A stretch of DNA of 63,548 nt from an uncultured Oscillospiraceae bacterium (GTDB taxonomy: Bacteria > Bacillota > Clostridia > Oscillospirales > Oscillospiraceae), in the NCBI GenBank assembly GCA_934667095.1, contig CAKULE010000016.1:1-63548 (forward strand). Direction: 5' to 3'. This document shows positions 38,354 to 48,093 of the stretch, in pieces; the first letter of the stretch is position 1, and each line of letters begins with the position of its first letter. The notes under the pieces are model-generated. The model saw nothing but the letters and a program-made list of their open reading frames with translations. It did no database searches and was not told the origin of the DNA. A program made the position numbers and the translations under genes.

Positions 38354-39055
38354 ATGCTGGCGACCATCATCAATGCGGCGCTGATCCTCATCGGCAGTGC
38401 TGTGGGCCTGCTCTGTAAAAACCTTATCAGCGAAAAGCTCATGTCCATCCTGACCTACGCGCTGGGCCTGTGCGTGGTGGGCATCGGTATCAAGGGCATG
38501 GTGGGCACGGAGAACACCCTGTGCGTTATCGTGTGCATGGTGGTGGGCACGGTCATCGGCCATGTCCTGCGCATCGAGGAGCGGCTGGAGCGGGGCGGCG
38601 AGCTGCTGCGCTCCAAGCTGTCCCACAGCGGCGGCCGCTTTACAGAGGGATTTGTAAATGCCTCCCTGCTGTTCTGTGTGGGAGCTATGGCCATCACCGG
38701 CTCGCTGGAGGCGGGGATGAACCACAACTACTCCATCCTCATCTCCAAGGGCGTTATCGACGGCGTTACCTCCATCTCCTTTGCCGCCGCCATGGGGATC
38801 GGCACGGCTTTCTCCGTGGTGCCGCTGCTGCTCTATCAGGGCCTGCTGACCCTGCTGGCCGGCTGGCTGGGGCCCCTGCTGTCCCAGCCGGTGGTCACGG
38901 AGATGAGCGCCGTGGGCGGTACGCTTATCCTTGCCATCGGCATCAATATGCTGGGCCTCGGCAAGGAGCACATCAAGGTGGGGAACATGCTGCCCGCCGC
39001 ATTTCTGCCCATCGCGTACATACCGCTGGCCCAGTGGCTGGCCGGGCTGTTCTGA
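38354..39055 (+). CDS. DUF554 membrane protein
   Basis: 233 residues with six to seven hydrophobic segments and GGGAGG before ATG 38354. It matches the DUF554 (YdfK/YqgA) family: GSAVGLLCKNLISEKL, ALGLCVVGIGIKGM, FCVGAMAITGSLEAG, LISKGVIDGVTSISFAAAMGIGTAFSVVPLLLYQG. Function unknown; it is probably an inner-membrane channel or transporter. It is last in the rimP-ribF unit, 18 bp after ribF, and followed by a terminator. Confidence 0.85.
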   Translation: MLATIINAALILIGSAVGLLCKNLISEKLMSILTYALGLCVVGIGIKGMVGTENTLCVIVCMVVGTVIGHVLRIEERLERGGELLRSKLSHSGGRFTEGFVNASLLFCVGAMAITGSLEAGMNHNYSILISKGVIDGVTSISFAAAMGIGTAFSVVPLLLYQGLLTLLAGWLGPLLSQPVVTEMSAVGGTLILAIGINMLGLGKEHIKVGNMLPAAFLPIAYIPLAQWLAGLF

Positions 39056-39085
39056 GCGGCCTGCCAGATCGTTTTGAATCAGACA

Positions 39086-39118
39086 AGAGCGTCCGAGAGT
39101 TGCCCGGGCGCTCTTTTT
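39086..39118 (+). terminator. terminator after DUF554
   Basis: AGAGCG (39086-39091) pairs with CGCTCT (39109-39114), with further pairing inside the loop, followed by TTTTTC. Confidence 0.65.
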
Positions 39119-39213
39119 CTGTCCAAAACTCCGTCATACTGGCCAATATGGACGGATTTTCCATTTTGAAGGGATTTGAGCCGAAAAAATGTGAAACAGA
39201 GTTAAAATACATG

Positions 39214-39242
39214 TTGAAATCACGTTCAGTTTGTGCTAATAT
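39214..39242 (+). promoter_or_regulatory. candidate upstream promoter of the butyrate operon
   Basis: TTGAAA (39214-39219), 17 bp, TAATAT (39237-39242). Weaker than the promoter at 39341-39369 and possibly coincidental in this AT-rich stretch. Confidence 0.4.
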
Positions 39243-39340
39243 TACGTCTGGAATATGAATAACCTCTCATGTTATGGGGGCTTAGGGATAGTTACAAATG
39301 TGACAAGGTAAAATATCGGTCTTTTGCACAAAAAAGAGAC

Positions 39341-39369
39341 TTGCAAAAATGGAACGGCGGGGCTATAAT
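39341..39369 (+). promoter_or_regulatory. main promoter of the butyrate operon
   Basis: TTGCAA (39341-39346), 17 bp, TATAAT (39364-39369). The transcript would begin near 39376, giving a leader of about 95 bases that contains the Rex-type site. Confidence 0.75.
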
Positions 39370-39415
39370 TTATTTAAACCGCCACCGGGAGGTGCGGTGT
39401 TTCTATTGCACTTGA

Positions 39416-39433
39416 TTGTTAAAAAATCAACAA
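39416..39433 (+). promoter_or_regulatory. Rex-type operator
   Basis: TTGTTAAAAAATCAACAA differs at one base from the symmetric Rex consensus TTGTTAAnnnnTTAACAA. Rex is the NADH/NAD+-sensing repressor known to control fermentation genes including crt-bcd-etf-hbd in clostridia. The site lies about 40 bases inside the transcript, so bound Rex would act as a block to elongation, released when NADH is high. Confidence 0.75.
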
Positions 39434-39470
39434 AGAGTTTCGGCCAACAAATCATCAAGGAGGATACCCC

Positions 39471-40247
39471 ATGTCTTACGTCAATTACGAGAAAAAAGGC
39501 GCCGTGGCAGTCCTGACGATCGACCGGCAGGAGGCCCTGAACGCACTGAACACGCAGGTTCTGTGCGATCTGGACGAAGCAATCAGCAAGGTGGAGGCGG
39601 ACAGCGAGGTCCACGCCGTGGTGCTGACCGGCGCCGGCCGCTCCTTCGTTGCGGGTGCCGACATCGGCGAGATGAAGGGCTTCAGCGCCAACGATGGCAA
39701 GAAGTTCGGCGTCCACGGCGGCGGCGTGTTCCTGCGTCTGGAGAATCTTTCCGTGCCTGTCATTGCTGCGGTGAACGGCTTTGCCCTGGGCGGCGGCTGC
39801 GAGCTGTCTATGGCCTGCGACATCCGTCTGGCCAGCGAGAAGGCCAAGTTCGGCCAGCCCGAGGTTGGCCTGGGCATCACCCCCGGCTTCGGCGGCACTC
39901 AGCGTCTGCCCCGGATCGTGGGCATCAGCAAGGCCATGGAGCTGATCCTGACCGCCAAGGTCATCGGCGCGGCTGAGGCCAAGGAGATCGGTCTGGTCAG
40001 CGCGGTCTATCCCCCCGAGGAGCTGATGGACAAGGCCATGGAACTGGCCAACGCCATCTGCGCCAATGCCCCCATCGCGGTGGCGGAGTCCAAGCGGTGC
40101 ATCCGCATGGGTATGCAGACCGACATCCACACCGGCGCCGCCTTCGAGGCCGAGGCATTCGGCGTCACCTGCGGCACCGAGGACAAGAACGAGGGCATGG
40201 GTGCCTTCCTGGAGAAGCGCGCGGAGAAGCACTTCCAGAACAAGTAA
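39471..40247 (+). CDS. crt: 3-hydroxybutyryl-CoA dehydratase (crotonase)
   Basis: 258 residues, ATG 39471 with AAGGAGG. Dehydrates 3-hydroxybutyryl-CoA to crotonyl-CoA. Enoyl-CoA hydratase fold: oxyanion-hole segments AGADIGEM and NGFALGGGCELSMACD, and catalytic Glu in GQPEVGLGITPGFGGTQRLPR. First gene of crt-hbd-bcd-etfB-etfA, the butyryl-CoA branch, and preceded by the Rex-type site. Confidence 0.94.
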   Translation: MSYVNYEKKGAVAVLTIDRQEALNALNTQVLCDLDEAISKVEADSEVHAVVLTGAGRSFVAGADIGEMKGFSANDGKKFGVHGGGVFLRLENLSVPVIAAVNGFALGGGCELSMACDIRLASEKAKFGQPEVGLGITPGFGGTQRLPRIVGISKAMELILTAKVIGAAEAKEIGLVSAVYPPEELMDKAMELANAICANAPIAVAESKRCIRMGMQTDIHTGAAFEAEAFGVTCGTEDKNEGMGAFLEKRAEKHFQNK

Positions 40248-40311
40248 GTTCCCCCGAAAGCTCATTTTTGTATAAGTACGTTACCTTTACATAATCAAGG
40301 AGGAAATCACT

Positions 40312-41160
40312 ATGAAGAAGATCGTTGTTATCGGCGGCGGCACCATGGGTCTGGACATCGCGCAGGTTTTTGCGCGCAACGGCTATGACGTTGTTGTCCG
40401 CGACATCAAGGACGAGATCATTCAGGCCAGCGAGGCCCGCCTGAACAAGGGCCTGGACAAGCTGGTTGCCAAGGGCAAGATGGATGAGGCCGGCAAGAAG
40501 GCCATCACCGACAAGATGACCTTCACCACCGACCTGAACCTGGCCGCCGATGCCGACCTGGTCATCGAGGCCGCCATCGAGAACCTGGACATCAAGAAGT
40601 CCATCTTCGCCGAGCTGGACAAAATCTGCAAGCCCGAGACCATCCTGGCCTCCAACACCTCTTCCATCTCCATCACCGCCATCGCCGCCGCTACCAAGCG
40701 CCCCGACAAGTTCATCGGCATGCACTTCTTCAACCCCGCCACTGTCATGAAGCTGGTGGAGGTCATCCGCGGCTCTCACACCTCTGATGAGACCTACAAG
40801 ACCATCGCTGACCTGTCCGTGGCGATCGGCAAGGAGCCCGTCGAGGTCAACGAGGCCCCCGGCTTTGTTGTCAACAAGATCCTCGTCCCCATGATCAATG
40901 AGGCCGCCGACCTGCTGTACACCGGCGTCGCTTCCGCCGAGGGCATCGACAACGCCATGAAGCTGGGTGCCAACCATCCCATGGGCCCTCTGGCTCTGGG
41001 CGATCTGATCGGTCTGGATGTCTGCTTGGCTATTATGGACACCCTGTTTAATGAGACTCACGATCCCAAGTATCGTGCGTCCCTGCTGCTGCGCAAGATG
41101 GTCCGCGCCGGCAAGCTGGGCCGTAAGACTGGCGAGGGCTTCTTTAGCTACGCCAAATAA
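40312..41160 (+). CDS. hbd: 3-hydroxybutyryl-CoA dehydrogenase
   Basis: 282 residues, AAGGAGG before ATG 40312. NAD(P)H-dependent reduction of acetoacetyl-CoA to 3-hydroxybutyryl-CoA. The Rossmann loop is GGGTMG near residue 7. SSISITAIAAATKRP precedes the catalytic His of GMHFFNPATVMKLVEVI, and the Glu of that segment completes the dyad. The C-terminal helical domain has GFVVNKILVPMINEA. It follows crt by 64 bp. In the classical Clostridium order hbd is last; here it is second. Confidence 0.95.
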   Translation: MKKIVVIGGGTMGLDIAQVFARNGYDVVVRDIKDEIIQASEARLNKGLDKLVAKGKMDEAGKKAITDKMTFTTDLNLAADADLVIEAAIENLDIKKSIFAELDKICKPETILASNTSSISITAIAAATKRPDKFIGMHFFNPATVMKLVEVIRGSHTSDETYKTIADLSVAIGKEPVEVNEAPGFVVNKILVPMINEAADLLYTGVASAEGIDNAMKLGANHPMGPLALGDLIGLDVCLAIMDTLFNETHDPKYRASLLLRKMVRAGKLGRKTGEGFFSYAK

Positions 41161-41179
41161 GTAAGGAGGAATCTGTTAA

Positions 41180-42340
<1,161 letters not shown>

Positions 42341-42358
42341 TAAGGAGGTAGAAAGCAA

Positions 42359-43162
42359 ATGAAGATCATTGTGTGCGTGAAGCAGGTGCCTGACACCTCC
42401 GGTAAGGTCGCTGTCAAGGCCGACGGTACTATGGACCGTGCGGCCATGGCCACCATCTCCAACCCCGACGATATGAACGCTCTGGAGGCCGCCCTCCAGC
42501 TGAAGGATGCCAACCCCGAGATCAAGGTCGTTGTCATCACCATGGGTCCCCCTCCCGCCGAGTCCATGCTCCGCGAGTGCATGGCTATGGGCGCGGACGA
42601 GGGCGTGCTGGTGTCCGGCCGTGAGTTCGGCGGCGCCGACACCTTCGCCACTTCCGAGTGCCTTGCCGCCGCCATCCGCAAGATCGGCGTCGAGAAGGAC
42701 GACATCATCTTCTGCGGCCGTCAGGCCATCGACGGCGACACCGCTCAGGTCGGCCCCCAGATCGCTGAGAAGCTGGACCTGCCTCAGGTCACCTATGTCA
42801 CCGCCATCGACTACAAGGACGGCAAGCTGACCGTGCGCCGCGCTCTGGAGGATGGCTACATGACTCTGGCCGTCCAGACCCCCTGCCTGCTGACCTGCAT
42901 CAAGGAGCTGAATACTCCCCGTTACATGAGCGTCGGCGGCGTCATGGAGTGCTACTCCAAGCCCTACAGCGTCATGGACTTCAACACCCTGTCTGACGAT
43001 CCCCATGTCACTCTGGAGACCATGGGCCTGAAGGGCTCTCCCACTCAGGTCTACAAGTCCTTCTCTCCCCCGGTCAAGGGTGCCGGCACCATGCTCGAGG
43101 GTGCTGACAAGGCCACCTGTGAGAACCTGGTGGCTATCCTGGGCGAGAAGCACATCATCTGA
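42359..43162 (+). CDS. etfB: electron transfer flavoprotein beta subunit
   Basis: 267 residues from ATG 42359 (AAGGAGG). Small subunit of the ETF that passes electrons to butyryl-CoA dehydrogenase. Typical blocks: KIIVCVKQVPDTSGKV at the N-terminus, NPDDMNALEAALQLKD, ITMGPPPAESMLRECMAMGADEG, and CGRQAIDGDTAQVGPQIAEKLDLPQ, the nucleotide-binding region of bifurcating-type EtfB. It is adjacent to etfA, 17 bp away. Confidence 0.95.
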   Translation: MKIIVCVKQVPDTSGKVAVKADGTMDRAAMATISNPDDMNALEAALQLKDANPEIKVVVITMGPPPAESMLRECMAMGADEGVLVSGREFGGADTFATSECLAAAIRKIGVEKDDIIFCGRQAIDGDTAQVGPQIAEKLDLPQVTYVTAIDYKDGKLTVRRALEDGYMTLAVQTPCLLTCIKELNTPRYMSVGGVMECYSKPYSVMDFNTLSDDPHVTLETMGLKGSPTQVYKSFSPPVKGAGTMLEGADKATCENLVAILGEKHII

Positions 43163-43179
43163 GAAAGGAGCGAGGAACA

Positions 43180-44286
43180 ATGGCTTTTAACAGTAAAGAC
43201 ACCGCCGCCTTCAAGGGCGTGTGGGTATTTTGTGAGCAGCGCGAGGGCGTCATCCTTGGCACCGGCTATCAGCTGCTGAGCGAGGGCCGCAAGCTGGCCA
43301 ACGATCTGGGCGTGGAGCTGTGCGGCGTGCTGCTGGGCAGCAACATCAACGAGGAGCATGCGAAGGCTCTGGGCGGCTACGGCGCCGACCGCGTCTACGT
43401 CTGCGATCATCCCCTGCTGAAGGACTACACCACTGACGCCTACACCAAGGTCATCTGCGATCTGGTGGAGGACAAGAAGCCCGAGATCCTGCTGATCGGC
43501 GCGACCAACATCGGCCGCGATCTGGGTCCCCGCGTCTCCGCCCGTCTGAAGACCGGCCTGACCGCCGACTGCACCCATCTGGACGTGGATGTGGAGAAGT
43601 ACAAGGCCTTCCTGAAGACCACCTCCACCATCGACGTGGACAACACTCCCTTCGAGGCCAACCGCAACCTGAAGATGACCCGTCCCGCTTTCGGCGGCCA
43701 TCTGATGGCTACCATCGTTTGCCCCAGCTATCGTCCCCAGATGTCCACCGTCCGCCCCGGCGTCATGCAGACTCAGGCCTTTGACGAGGCCCACGCTGCC
43801 AAGACCGTGCTGGAGAAGGTCGATGTGAAGCTGGACGCCTCTGACATCCATGTCGAGGTTCTGGAGATCAAGAAGTCTGCCAAGAAGCTGGTGGACCTGA
43901 TCGGTGCCGACGTGGTCGTGGCCGTGGGCCGCGGCATCAGCGTCGATCCCAAGCGCGGTCTCGAGATCGCCGAGGAGCTGGCTGACGTTCTGGGCGGCGT
44001 CGTGGGCGCTTCCCGTGCCGTCGTGGATGCCGGCCTCATCAGTGCCGATCATCAGGTCGGCCAGACCGGTAAGACTGTCCATCCCAAGATCTATGTTGCC
44101 CTCGGCATTTCCGGCGCCATCCAGCATCTGGCCGGCATGCAGGACTCCGAGTGCATCATCGCCGTGAACAAGAACGGCTCCGCCCCCATCTTCGATGTTG
44201 CCACCTACGGCATCACCGGCGACCTGTTCAAGGTCGGCCCCATGCTGGTGGAGGCCATCAAGGCTTACAAGGCCACCAAGGGCTAA
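43180..44286 (+). CDS. etfA: electron transfer flavoprotein alpha subunit
   Basis: 368 residues, slightly longer than many EtfA (about 335-340). The N-terminal adenine-nucleotide-hydrolase-like domain has GYQLLSEGRKLANDLG and LLIGATNIGRDLGPRVSARL. The C-terminal FAD-binding domain has VVAVGRGI, VGASRAVVDAG, and GQTGKTVHPKIYVALGISG followed by AIQHLAGM. It ends the operon at a palindromic hairpin. No thiolase is linked, so acetoacetyl-CoA must come from a gene elsewhere. Confidence 0.95.
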   Translation: MAFNSKDTAAFKGVWVFCEQREGVILGTGYQLLSEGRKLANDLGVELCGVLLGSNINEEHAKALGGYGADRVYVCDHPLLKDYTTDAYTKVICDLVEDKKPEILLIGATNIGRDLGPRVSARLKTGLTADCTHLDVDVEKYKAFLKTTSTIDVDNTPFEANRNLKMTRPAFGGHLMATIVCPSYRPQMSTVRPGVMQTQAFDEAHAAKTVLEKVDVKLDASDIHVEVLEIKKSAKKLVDLIGADVVVAVGRGISVDPKRGLEIAEELADVLGGVVGASRAVVDAGLISADHQVGQTGKTVHPKIYVALGISGAIQHLAGMQDSECIIAVNKNGSAPIFDVATYGITGDLFKVGPMLVEAIKAYKATKG

Positions 44287-44308
44287 GCAAAAGCGCATAA
44301 TTACAACA

Positions 44309-44346
44309 TTTTTAAGGCCGCGGCAGTTTTGCCGCGGCCTTAAAAA
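44309..44346 (+). terminator. palindromic terminator after etfA
   Basis: A 16-bp arm beginning TTTTTAAGGCCGCGGC (44309-44324) pairs with its exact complement (44331-44346), six-base loop. The T-rich tract lies at the base of the stem and can work in both directions. Confidence 0.7.
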
Positions 44347-44498
44347 TTTCAAGGAAATTTTTGTTAGCTTCCAAGAAATTGCGCAAGGAGCAGGGCCAAG
44401 AAACAAAATATTGCGGTAAAAACGAAACTGATCGAATTACGTCGAGCATAAAAGCTTGCAAGTAAAAACGATTTTATGCATCATATTTGTGAGGTAAT

Positions 44499-44523
44499 GA
44501 CCGGCCTGTCAAAGGCCGGTCTA
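44499..44523 (+). repeat. hairpin upstream of the DUF6514-like gene
   Basis: GACCGGCC pairs with GGCCGGTC around TGTCAAA, followed by TAATAAATGAG. It falls inside the longest version of the next ORF, which argues that translation starts downstream of it. Confidence 0.5.
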
Positions 44524-44559
44524 ATAAATGAGAAAGGCGGAGAAAATACGATTCGCGAA

Positions 44560-44823
44560 ATGTTTCTGGGCACTGCGGAGATGGAGGACTCACGCGGAGG
44601 GGCCCACTGCTACGACTACTACATTATCATTGACGAGATGGATGTGGGCGCCTTTTCCTGCGAGAGCTACGGCCTGCGGGTGGAGGACCGGGCGCGGGGT
44701 GAGGGAGCCTCGGTGCCGCATATTACCTGCAGCATTTCAAGGATCGATGAGCTGTGCGAGCTGGTGCTGGGCGGCGGAGTGTCGCCCACGGAGCTCAGCG
44801 AGGTAGTTCAGGACTGGCTGTAA
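44560..44823 (+). CDS. small DUF6514-like protein
   Basis: 87 residues from ATG 44560, beginning MFLGTAEMEDSRGGAHCYDYY and ending TELSEVVQDWL. By recall this resembles the DUF6514 family of small Oscillospiraceae proteins; function unknown. The start is uncertain: the open frame extends to ATG 44476, but those codons span the hairpin at 44499-44523. No ATG has a well-spaced ribosome site, whereas AAAGGCGGAG (44533-44542) would serve the ATT at 44551 giving IREMFLG. It stands alone between two terminators. Confidence 0.6.
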   Translation: MFLGTAEMEDSRGGAHCYDYYIIIDEMDVGAFSCESYGLRVEDRARGEGASVPHITCSISRIDELCELVLGGGVSPTELSEVVQDWL

Positions 44824-44838
44824 ATAGAAGCAACAAAG

Positions 44839-44873
44839 GCTCCGGGCGGCGCTGCCGTCCGGAGCTCTTTTTT
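44839..44873 (+). terminator. terminator after the DUF6514-like gene
   Basis: GCTCCGG pairs with CCGGAGC, with internal GCGGC/GCCGT pairing, followed by TCTTTTTT. It abuts the stop of the oppositely oriented ATPase gene. Confidence 0.85.
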
Positions 44874-45942
44874 ATTGGCTGCCCAGCAGTTCCTCTGCCA
44901 GCCGGTCGGCGGTCTCGTACACCCCATCGAAGTCCACGTGAGAATTGTAGAGGCCCTCCAGCTCGTCGTGGGTGGCCTTCGCCTGCGCCAGACAGCCCAC
45001 GCCCTCTGCCTCCAGCGCGGCGGCCACCTTCCGGGTGAAGCGCAGCCGGGGCCGCTGCTCCCGCAGGGCCTCGCCATCGGCCATGGCGTCCAGCCGCAGG
45101 TGACGGTAGGCCCGGTGGGGCCACGGCTGCTCCGCCGTGGAGGTGACAAAGGCCAGCGAGAGATCGGGCAGGATCAGGTGGGCCAGCCGGTCGGGGAACG
45201 TGGGGTCGGCGCAGGCCACCGCCCGGTGGCCGCCCGCCCGGGCCGCCGTCAGCAGCTGGGAGAGCAGATAGTGGGCCATCCCGTTGCTGTCGCTGAGCTC
45301 GTAGACTCGCTCCGCCTGTGCGCCCACCGTGTCCCACAGGGTCACGGCCCCCCGGTGGGTGAGGGCGGAGAGGAAACGCCGGTCCGTGCTGCCGCCCCCG
45401 CCGTCTTTTTTCAGCTCCCGACTGATGATGCCCGCCGCCCGCTTCTCCAGCCGCCGGCGGAGCTCCCTACTGTCCGCCGCATCCTGCAGGTTGCGCCGCA
45501 GCTCGCCTGCCGCGCCGAGACAGCGGTAGGCCTGCCGGTAGTGCTCTTTGTACCGGGCTGTGACGGCCAGCAGATCGTCCCGGATGGGCCGCAGGGCCGC
45601 CCGGTCATAGAACCGGCTCAAGTCCAGATACTGGTCCATCGCTCCGGGACAGGCCGCCTCGATCACGTGGGGAGCCGTGCCGTCCACCACCGCGGCCTTC
45701 AGCCCCGGCAGCAGCACCGCGTCCAGCGATCCCGGGTCCCCGGAGCATAAAACCTCCTCTATCGGCTGACCGGCGGCCTCCGCATGGCGGGCTACCCGCC
45801 GCATCAGGGAGGACTTGCCGCAGCCCGGCCCGCCCTTCAGAATGTACAGCCGCTCCATGCGCTCCGGGTCGGAGAGCGCGCCGTAGAGAGAATAGAACCC
45901 GGCAGGTGAGTTGGACCCGAGAAAATACTGGATCTGGGACAT
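44872..45942 (-). CDS. P-loop ATPase of the PRK06851 type
   Basis: 356 residues, AAGGAGG upstream of ATG 45942. The N-terminus reads YFLGSNSPAGFYSLYGAL and the Walker A motif GGPGCGKSS is at 37-45. SGDPGSLDAVLLPGLKAAVVDGTAPH follows, the hallmark block of this Firmicutes family. A second nucleotide-binding half may follow (about 190-350) but lacks a clear P-loop here. The biological role of the family is not established. It is divergent from cca. Confidence 0.75.
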   Translation of the reverse strand: MSQIQYFLGSNSPAGFYSLYGALSDPERMERLYILKGGPGCGKSSLMRRVARHAEAAGQPIEEVLCSGDPGSLDAVLLPGLKAAVVDGTAPHVIEAACPGAMDQYLDLSRFYDRAALRPIRDDLLAVTARYKEHYRQAYRCLGAAGELRRNLQDAADSRELRRRLEKRAAGIISRELKKDGGGGSTDRRFLSALTHRGAVTLWDTVGAQAERVYELSDSNGMAHYLLSQLLTAARAGGHRAVACADPTFPDRLAHLILPDLSLAFVTSTAEQPWPHRAYRHLRLDAMADGEALREQRPRLRFTRKVAAALEAEGVGCLAQAKATHDELEGLYNSHVDFDGVYETADRLAEELLGSQ

Positions 45943-46013
45943 TCCGGATGCCTCCTTGTTGAAATTTTTCCATGTCAGCCTATGCGCCCGGGGGAGGCGT
46001 GGTGCGGGGAGGC

Positions 46014-46042
46014 TTTACAAGGGGCGGCAGAGTTGCTAAAAT
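46014..46042 (+). promoter_or_regulatory. promoter of cca
   Basis: TTTACA (46014-46019), 17 bp, TAAAAT (46037-46042), 26 bp before the chosen GTG. Confidence 0.55.
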
Positions 46043-46068
46043 GGAGCAAAAGGAGGGGGGTGAGGTCC

Positions 46069-47394
46069 GTGAACATCGAACTGCCGCCGCAGGCCGCGGC
46101 CGCGCTGGAGCTGCTGTCCGCCGCCGGGTACGAGGCCGTGGTAGTGGGCGGCGCGGTGCGGGACGCCCTCCGCGGCGTTCCCGCCGGAGACTGGGACATC
46201 GCCACCGCTGCCCGGCCGGAGGAGACGGAGCGGGTCTTTGGCCGGTGGCCCCTCGTGGAGACCGGCCGGAAGCACGGAACCGTCACCGTCCTGCTGGACG
46301 GCCTGCCGCTGGAGATCACCACCTACCGCACCGAGGGGGCATACACCGACCACCGGCGGCCGGACTCGGTGCGTTTCACCGCCAGCCTGACGGAGGACCT
46401 CGCCCGGCGGGACTTCACAGTAAATGCCATGGCCTACTGCCCGGAGACCGGCCTTGCAGACCCCTTCGGCGGGGCGGCGGACCTGGCGGCGGGGCTGCTC
46501 CGCTGCGTGGGGGAGCCGGAGCGCCGCTTCCGGGAGGATGCCCTGCGTATCCTCCGGGGCCTGCGCTTCGCCGCCGCGCTGGGGCTGGAGGCCGAGCCCG
46601 CCACCGCCCGGGCCCTCCACGGTTGCCGGGGCCTGCTGCCTGCCGTGTCGGCGGAGCGGGTGCAGGCGGAGCTGACTGGCCTGCTGGTGGGCCCCTTCGC
46701 CGTCCGGGTGCTGCTGGAGTACGGCGATGTGCTGGCGGCGGTTATCCCGGAGTTGGCCCCCATGCTTGGGCTGGATCAGTGCAACCCCCATCACGATAAG
46801 GACCTCTGGGCCCACACGGCGGCGGTGGTGGACGCCGCCCCGGCGGAGCCGGTGCTCCGCTGGGCCGCCCTGCTCCACGATGTGGGCAAGCCGCCCTGCT
46901 TCTCCCTCGGCCCCGACGGCGTGGGCCATTTCTACGGCCACGCGGGCAAAAGCGCGGAGCTTGCGGACGGCATCCTCGCCCGCCTGCGGCTGGACAACGC
47001 CCGGCGAGGGCGGATCACGGCCCTCATCCGGCTCCACGACCTGCCCCTGCTGCCGCCGGACAGAAAGCAGGTCCGCCGTCTGCTGAACCGCCTGGGGCCG
47101 GAGGGTGCGGCGGAGCTCATCGCACTCCACCGGGCGGACGCCGCCGGGCTGGCAGCCCCCTATCGGGGCCGGGTGAGGGAGTATGCCGGCGTGCAGGCCC
47201 TGTTGGACAGCCTGCTGGCGGAGCGGGCCTGCTTCTCCCTCCGGGATCTGGCGGTGAAGGGGGACGACCTGCTGGCCCTGGGCCTTCGGGGCCGGGCCGT
47301 GGGGGAGGGGCTGAACGCCTGCCTGGCCGCTGTCATGGCGGAGGAGGCGCCCAACGACCGGGCCGCCCTGCTGGCATGGCTGAAAGACCGATAG
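46069..47394 (+). CDS. cca: CCA-adding tRNA nucleotidyltransferase
   Basis: Adds or repairs the 3' CCA of tRNAs. 441 residues from GTG 46069, behind AAAGGAGGGG; GTG 46060 is also in frame but overlaps the ribosome site, and the longer frame back to 45982 covers the promoter. The pol-beta head has VVVGGAVRDAL (GG at 27-28) and the metal pair D41/D43 in GDWDIATAA. RRDFTVNAMAYCP follows. An HD domain with ALLHDVGKPP sits near residues 265-275 and may give phosphatase activity. The window's tRNA-Leu has its CCA encoded, so this enzyme would serve mainly in repair there. Confidence 0.93.
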   Translation: MNIELPPQAAAALELLSAAGYEAVVVGGAVRDALRGVPAGDWDIATAARPEETERVFGRWPLVETGRKHGTVTVLLDGLPLEITTYRTEGAYTDHRRPDSVRFTASLTEDLARRDFTVNAMAYCPETGLADPFGGAADLAAGLLRCVGEPERRFREDALRILRGLRFAAALGLEAEPATARALHGCRGLLPAVSAERVQAELTGLLVGPFAVRVLLEYGDVLAAVIPELAPMLGLDQCNPHHDKDLWAHTAAVVDAAPAEPVLRWAALLHDVGKPPCFSLGPDGVGHFYGHAGKSAELADGILARLRLDNARRGRITALIRLHDLPLLPPDRKQVRRLLNRLGPEGAAELIALHRADAAGLAAPYRGRVREYAGVQALLDSLLAERACFSLRDLAVKGDDLLALGLRGRAVGEGLNACLAAVMAEEAPNDRAALLAWLKDR

Positions 47395-47396
47395 AC

Positions 47397-47436
47397 AAAA
47401 AGTCCGCAGACAGCACAGGCTGTCTGCGGACTTTTT
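47397..47436. terminator. bidirectional terminator
   Basis: A 17-bp perfect stem, from AAAAAGTCCGCAGACAG (47397-47413) to its complement (47420-47436), ending in five T on either strand. It serves both cca and the convergent kinase gene. Confidence 0.92.
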
Positions 47437-47445
47437 CAGATAAAT

Positions 47446-48045
47446 TCAGAACAGCTTGGCCAGTGTGGCGGCCAGCTCCTTGATATCGTGCCCGGAGGTG
47501 TTGACGCACAGGTCGTAGTTGTTCATGTCGCCCCACTTGCTGTCGGTGTAGTACTCGTAGTAGTCGGCGCGGTTCTTGTCCAGCTGCTGGACCTGGCGGC
47601 GGATCTCTTTCTCCGTCAGCTTCTCCGCGGCGGGGCTGCGCTCGATGCAGCGGCGGACGCGGCTGTCCATATCGGCGTAGACGAACAGCCGGGTGGGCTT
47701 GGAGTCCCGCAGAATGTAGTCGGCGCAGCGGCCCACGATGATGCAGTCGGACTTGGCGGCCATGTCCTTGATGATGTCGGTCTGCGCCTGATAGATGGCG
47801 TTCATCTGCTGCAGGGGATAGTCGCTGACGTAGGAAAAGCTCTGCCCCACGGTAATGGGGAACAGGCTGTGGGGCGTGCGGTCCACCACGTTGCGGACAT
47901 AGTCTTCGGATAGCTTGGTGTGCTTGGCAATGGCGGTGAGGATCTCTTTATCGTAGTACTCGACGCCCAGCTTCTCGGCCAGCCGCCGGCCCAACTCACG
48001 GCCGCCGCTGCCGAACTGTCGGCCCAGAGTGATTACTTTGTTCAT
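47446..48045 (-). CDS. cytidylate kinase-like protein
   Basis: 199 residues from ATG 48045 (AAGGAGG); the frame continues upstream to 48198 but over the promoter. P-loop ITLGRQFGSGGRELGRRLAEKLG near 5-27, then YYDKEIL. CIIVGRCADYILRD and DMDSRVRRCIE follow, with a lid-like LTEKEIRRQVQQLDKNRADYY and the C-terminal CVNTSGHDIKELA. This is the AAK_26 (cytidylate kinase-like) family. Whether it is the main CMP kinase cannot be said, since a standard Cmk is usually encoded elsewhere. Confidence 0.88.
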   Translation of the reverse strand: MNKVITLGRQFGSGGRELGRRLAEKLGVEYYDKEILTAIAKHTKLSEDYVRNVVDRTPHSLFPITVGQSFSYVSDYPLQQMNAIYQAQTDIIKDMAAKSDCIIVGRCADYILRDSKPTRLFVYADMDSRVRRCIERSPAAEKLTEKEIRRQVQQLDKNRADYYEYYTDSKWGDMNNYDLCVNTSGHDIKELAATLAKLF

Positions 48046-48093
48046 GATACAGACCTCCTTGATGAAGAGAATGGAAATTATCTTTCCATCCAT

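Larger units (their letters stand above)
39056..39470 (+). other. regulatory spacer upstream of the butyrate operon
   Basis: 415 bases without a gene. In order they hold the terminator of the previous unit, two candidate sigma-A promoters, a long leader with a weak AAACCGCC/GGTGCGGTGTTT stem (39376-39401), a Rex-type operator and the crt ribosome site. Confidence 0.7.
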
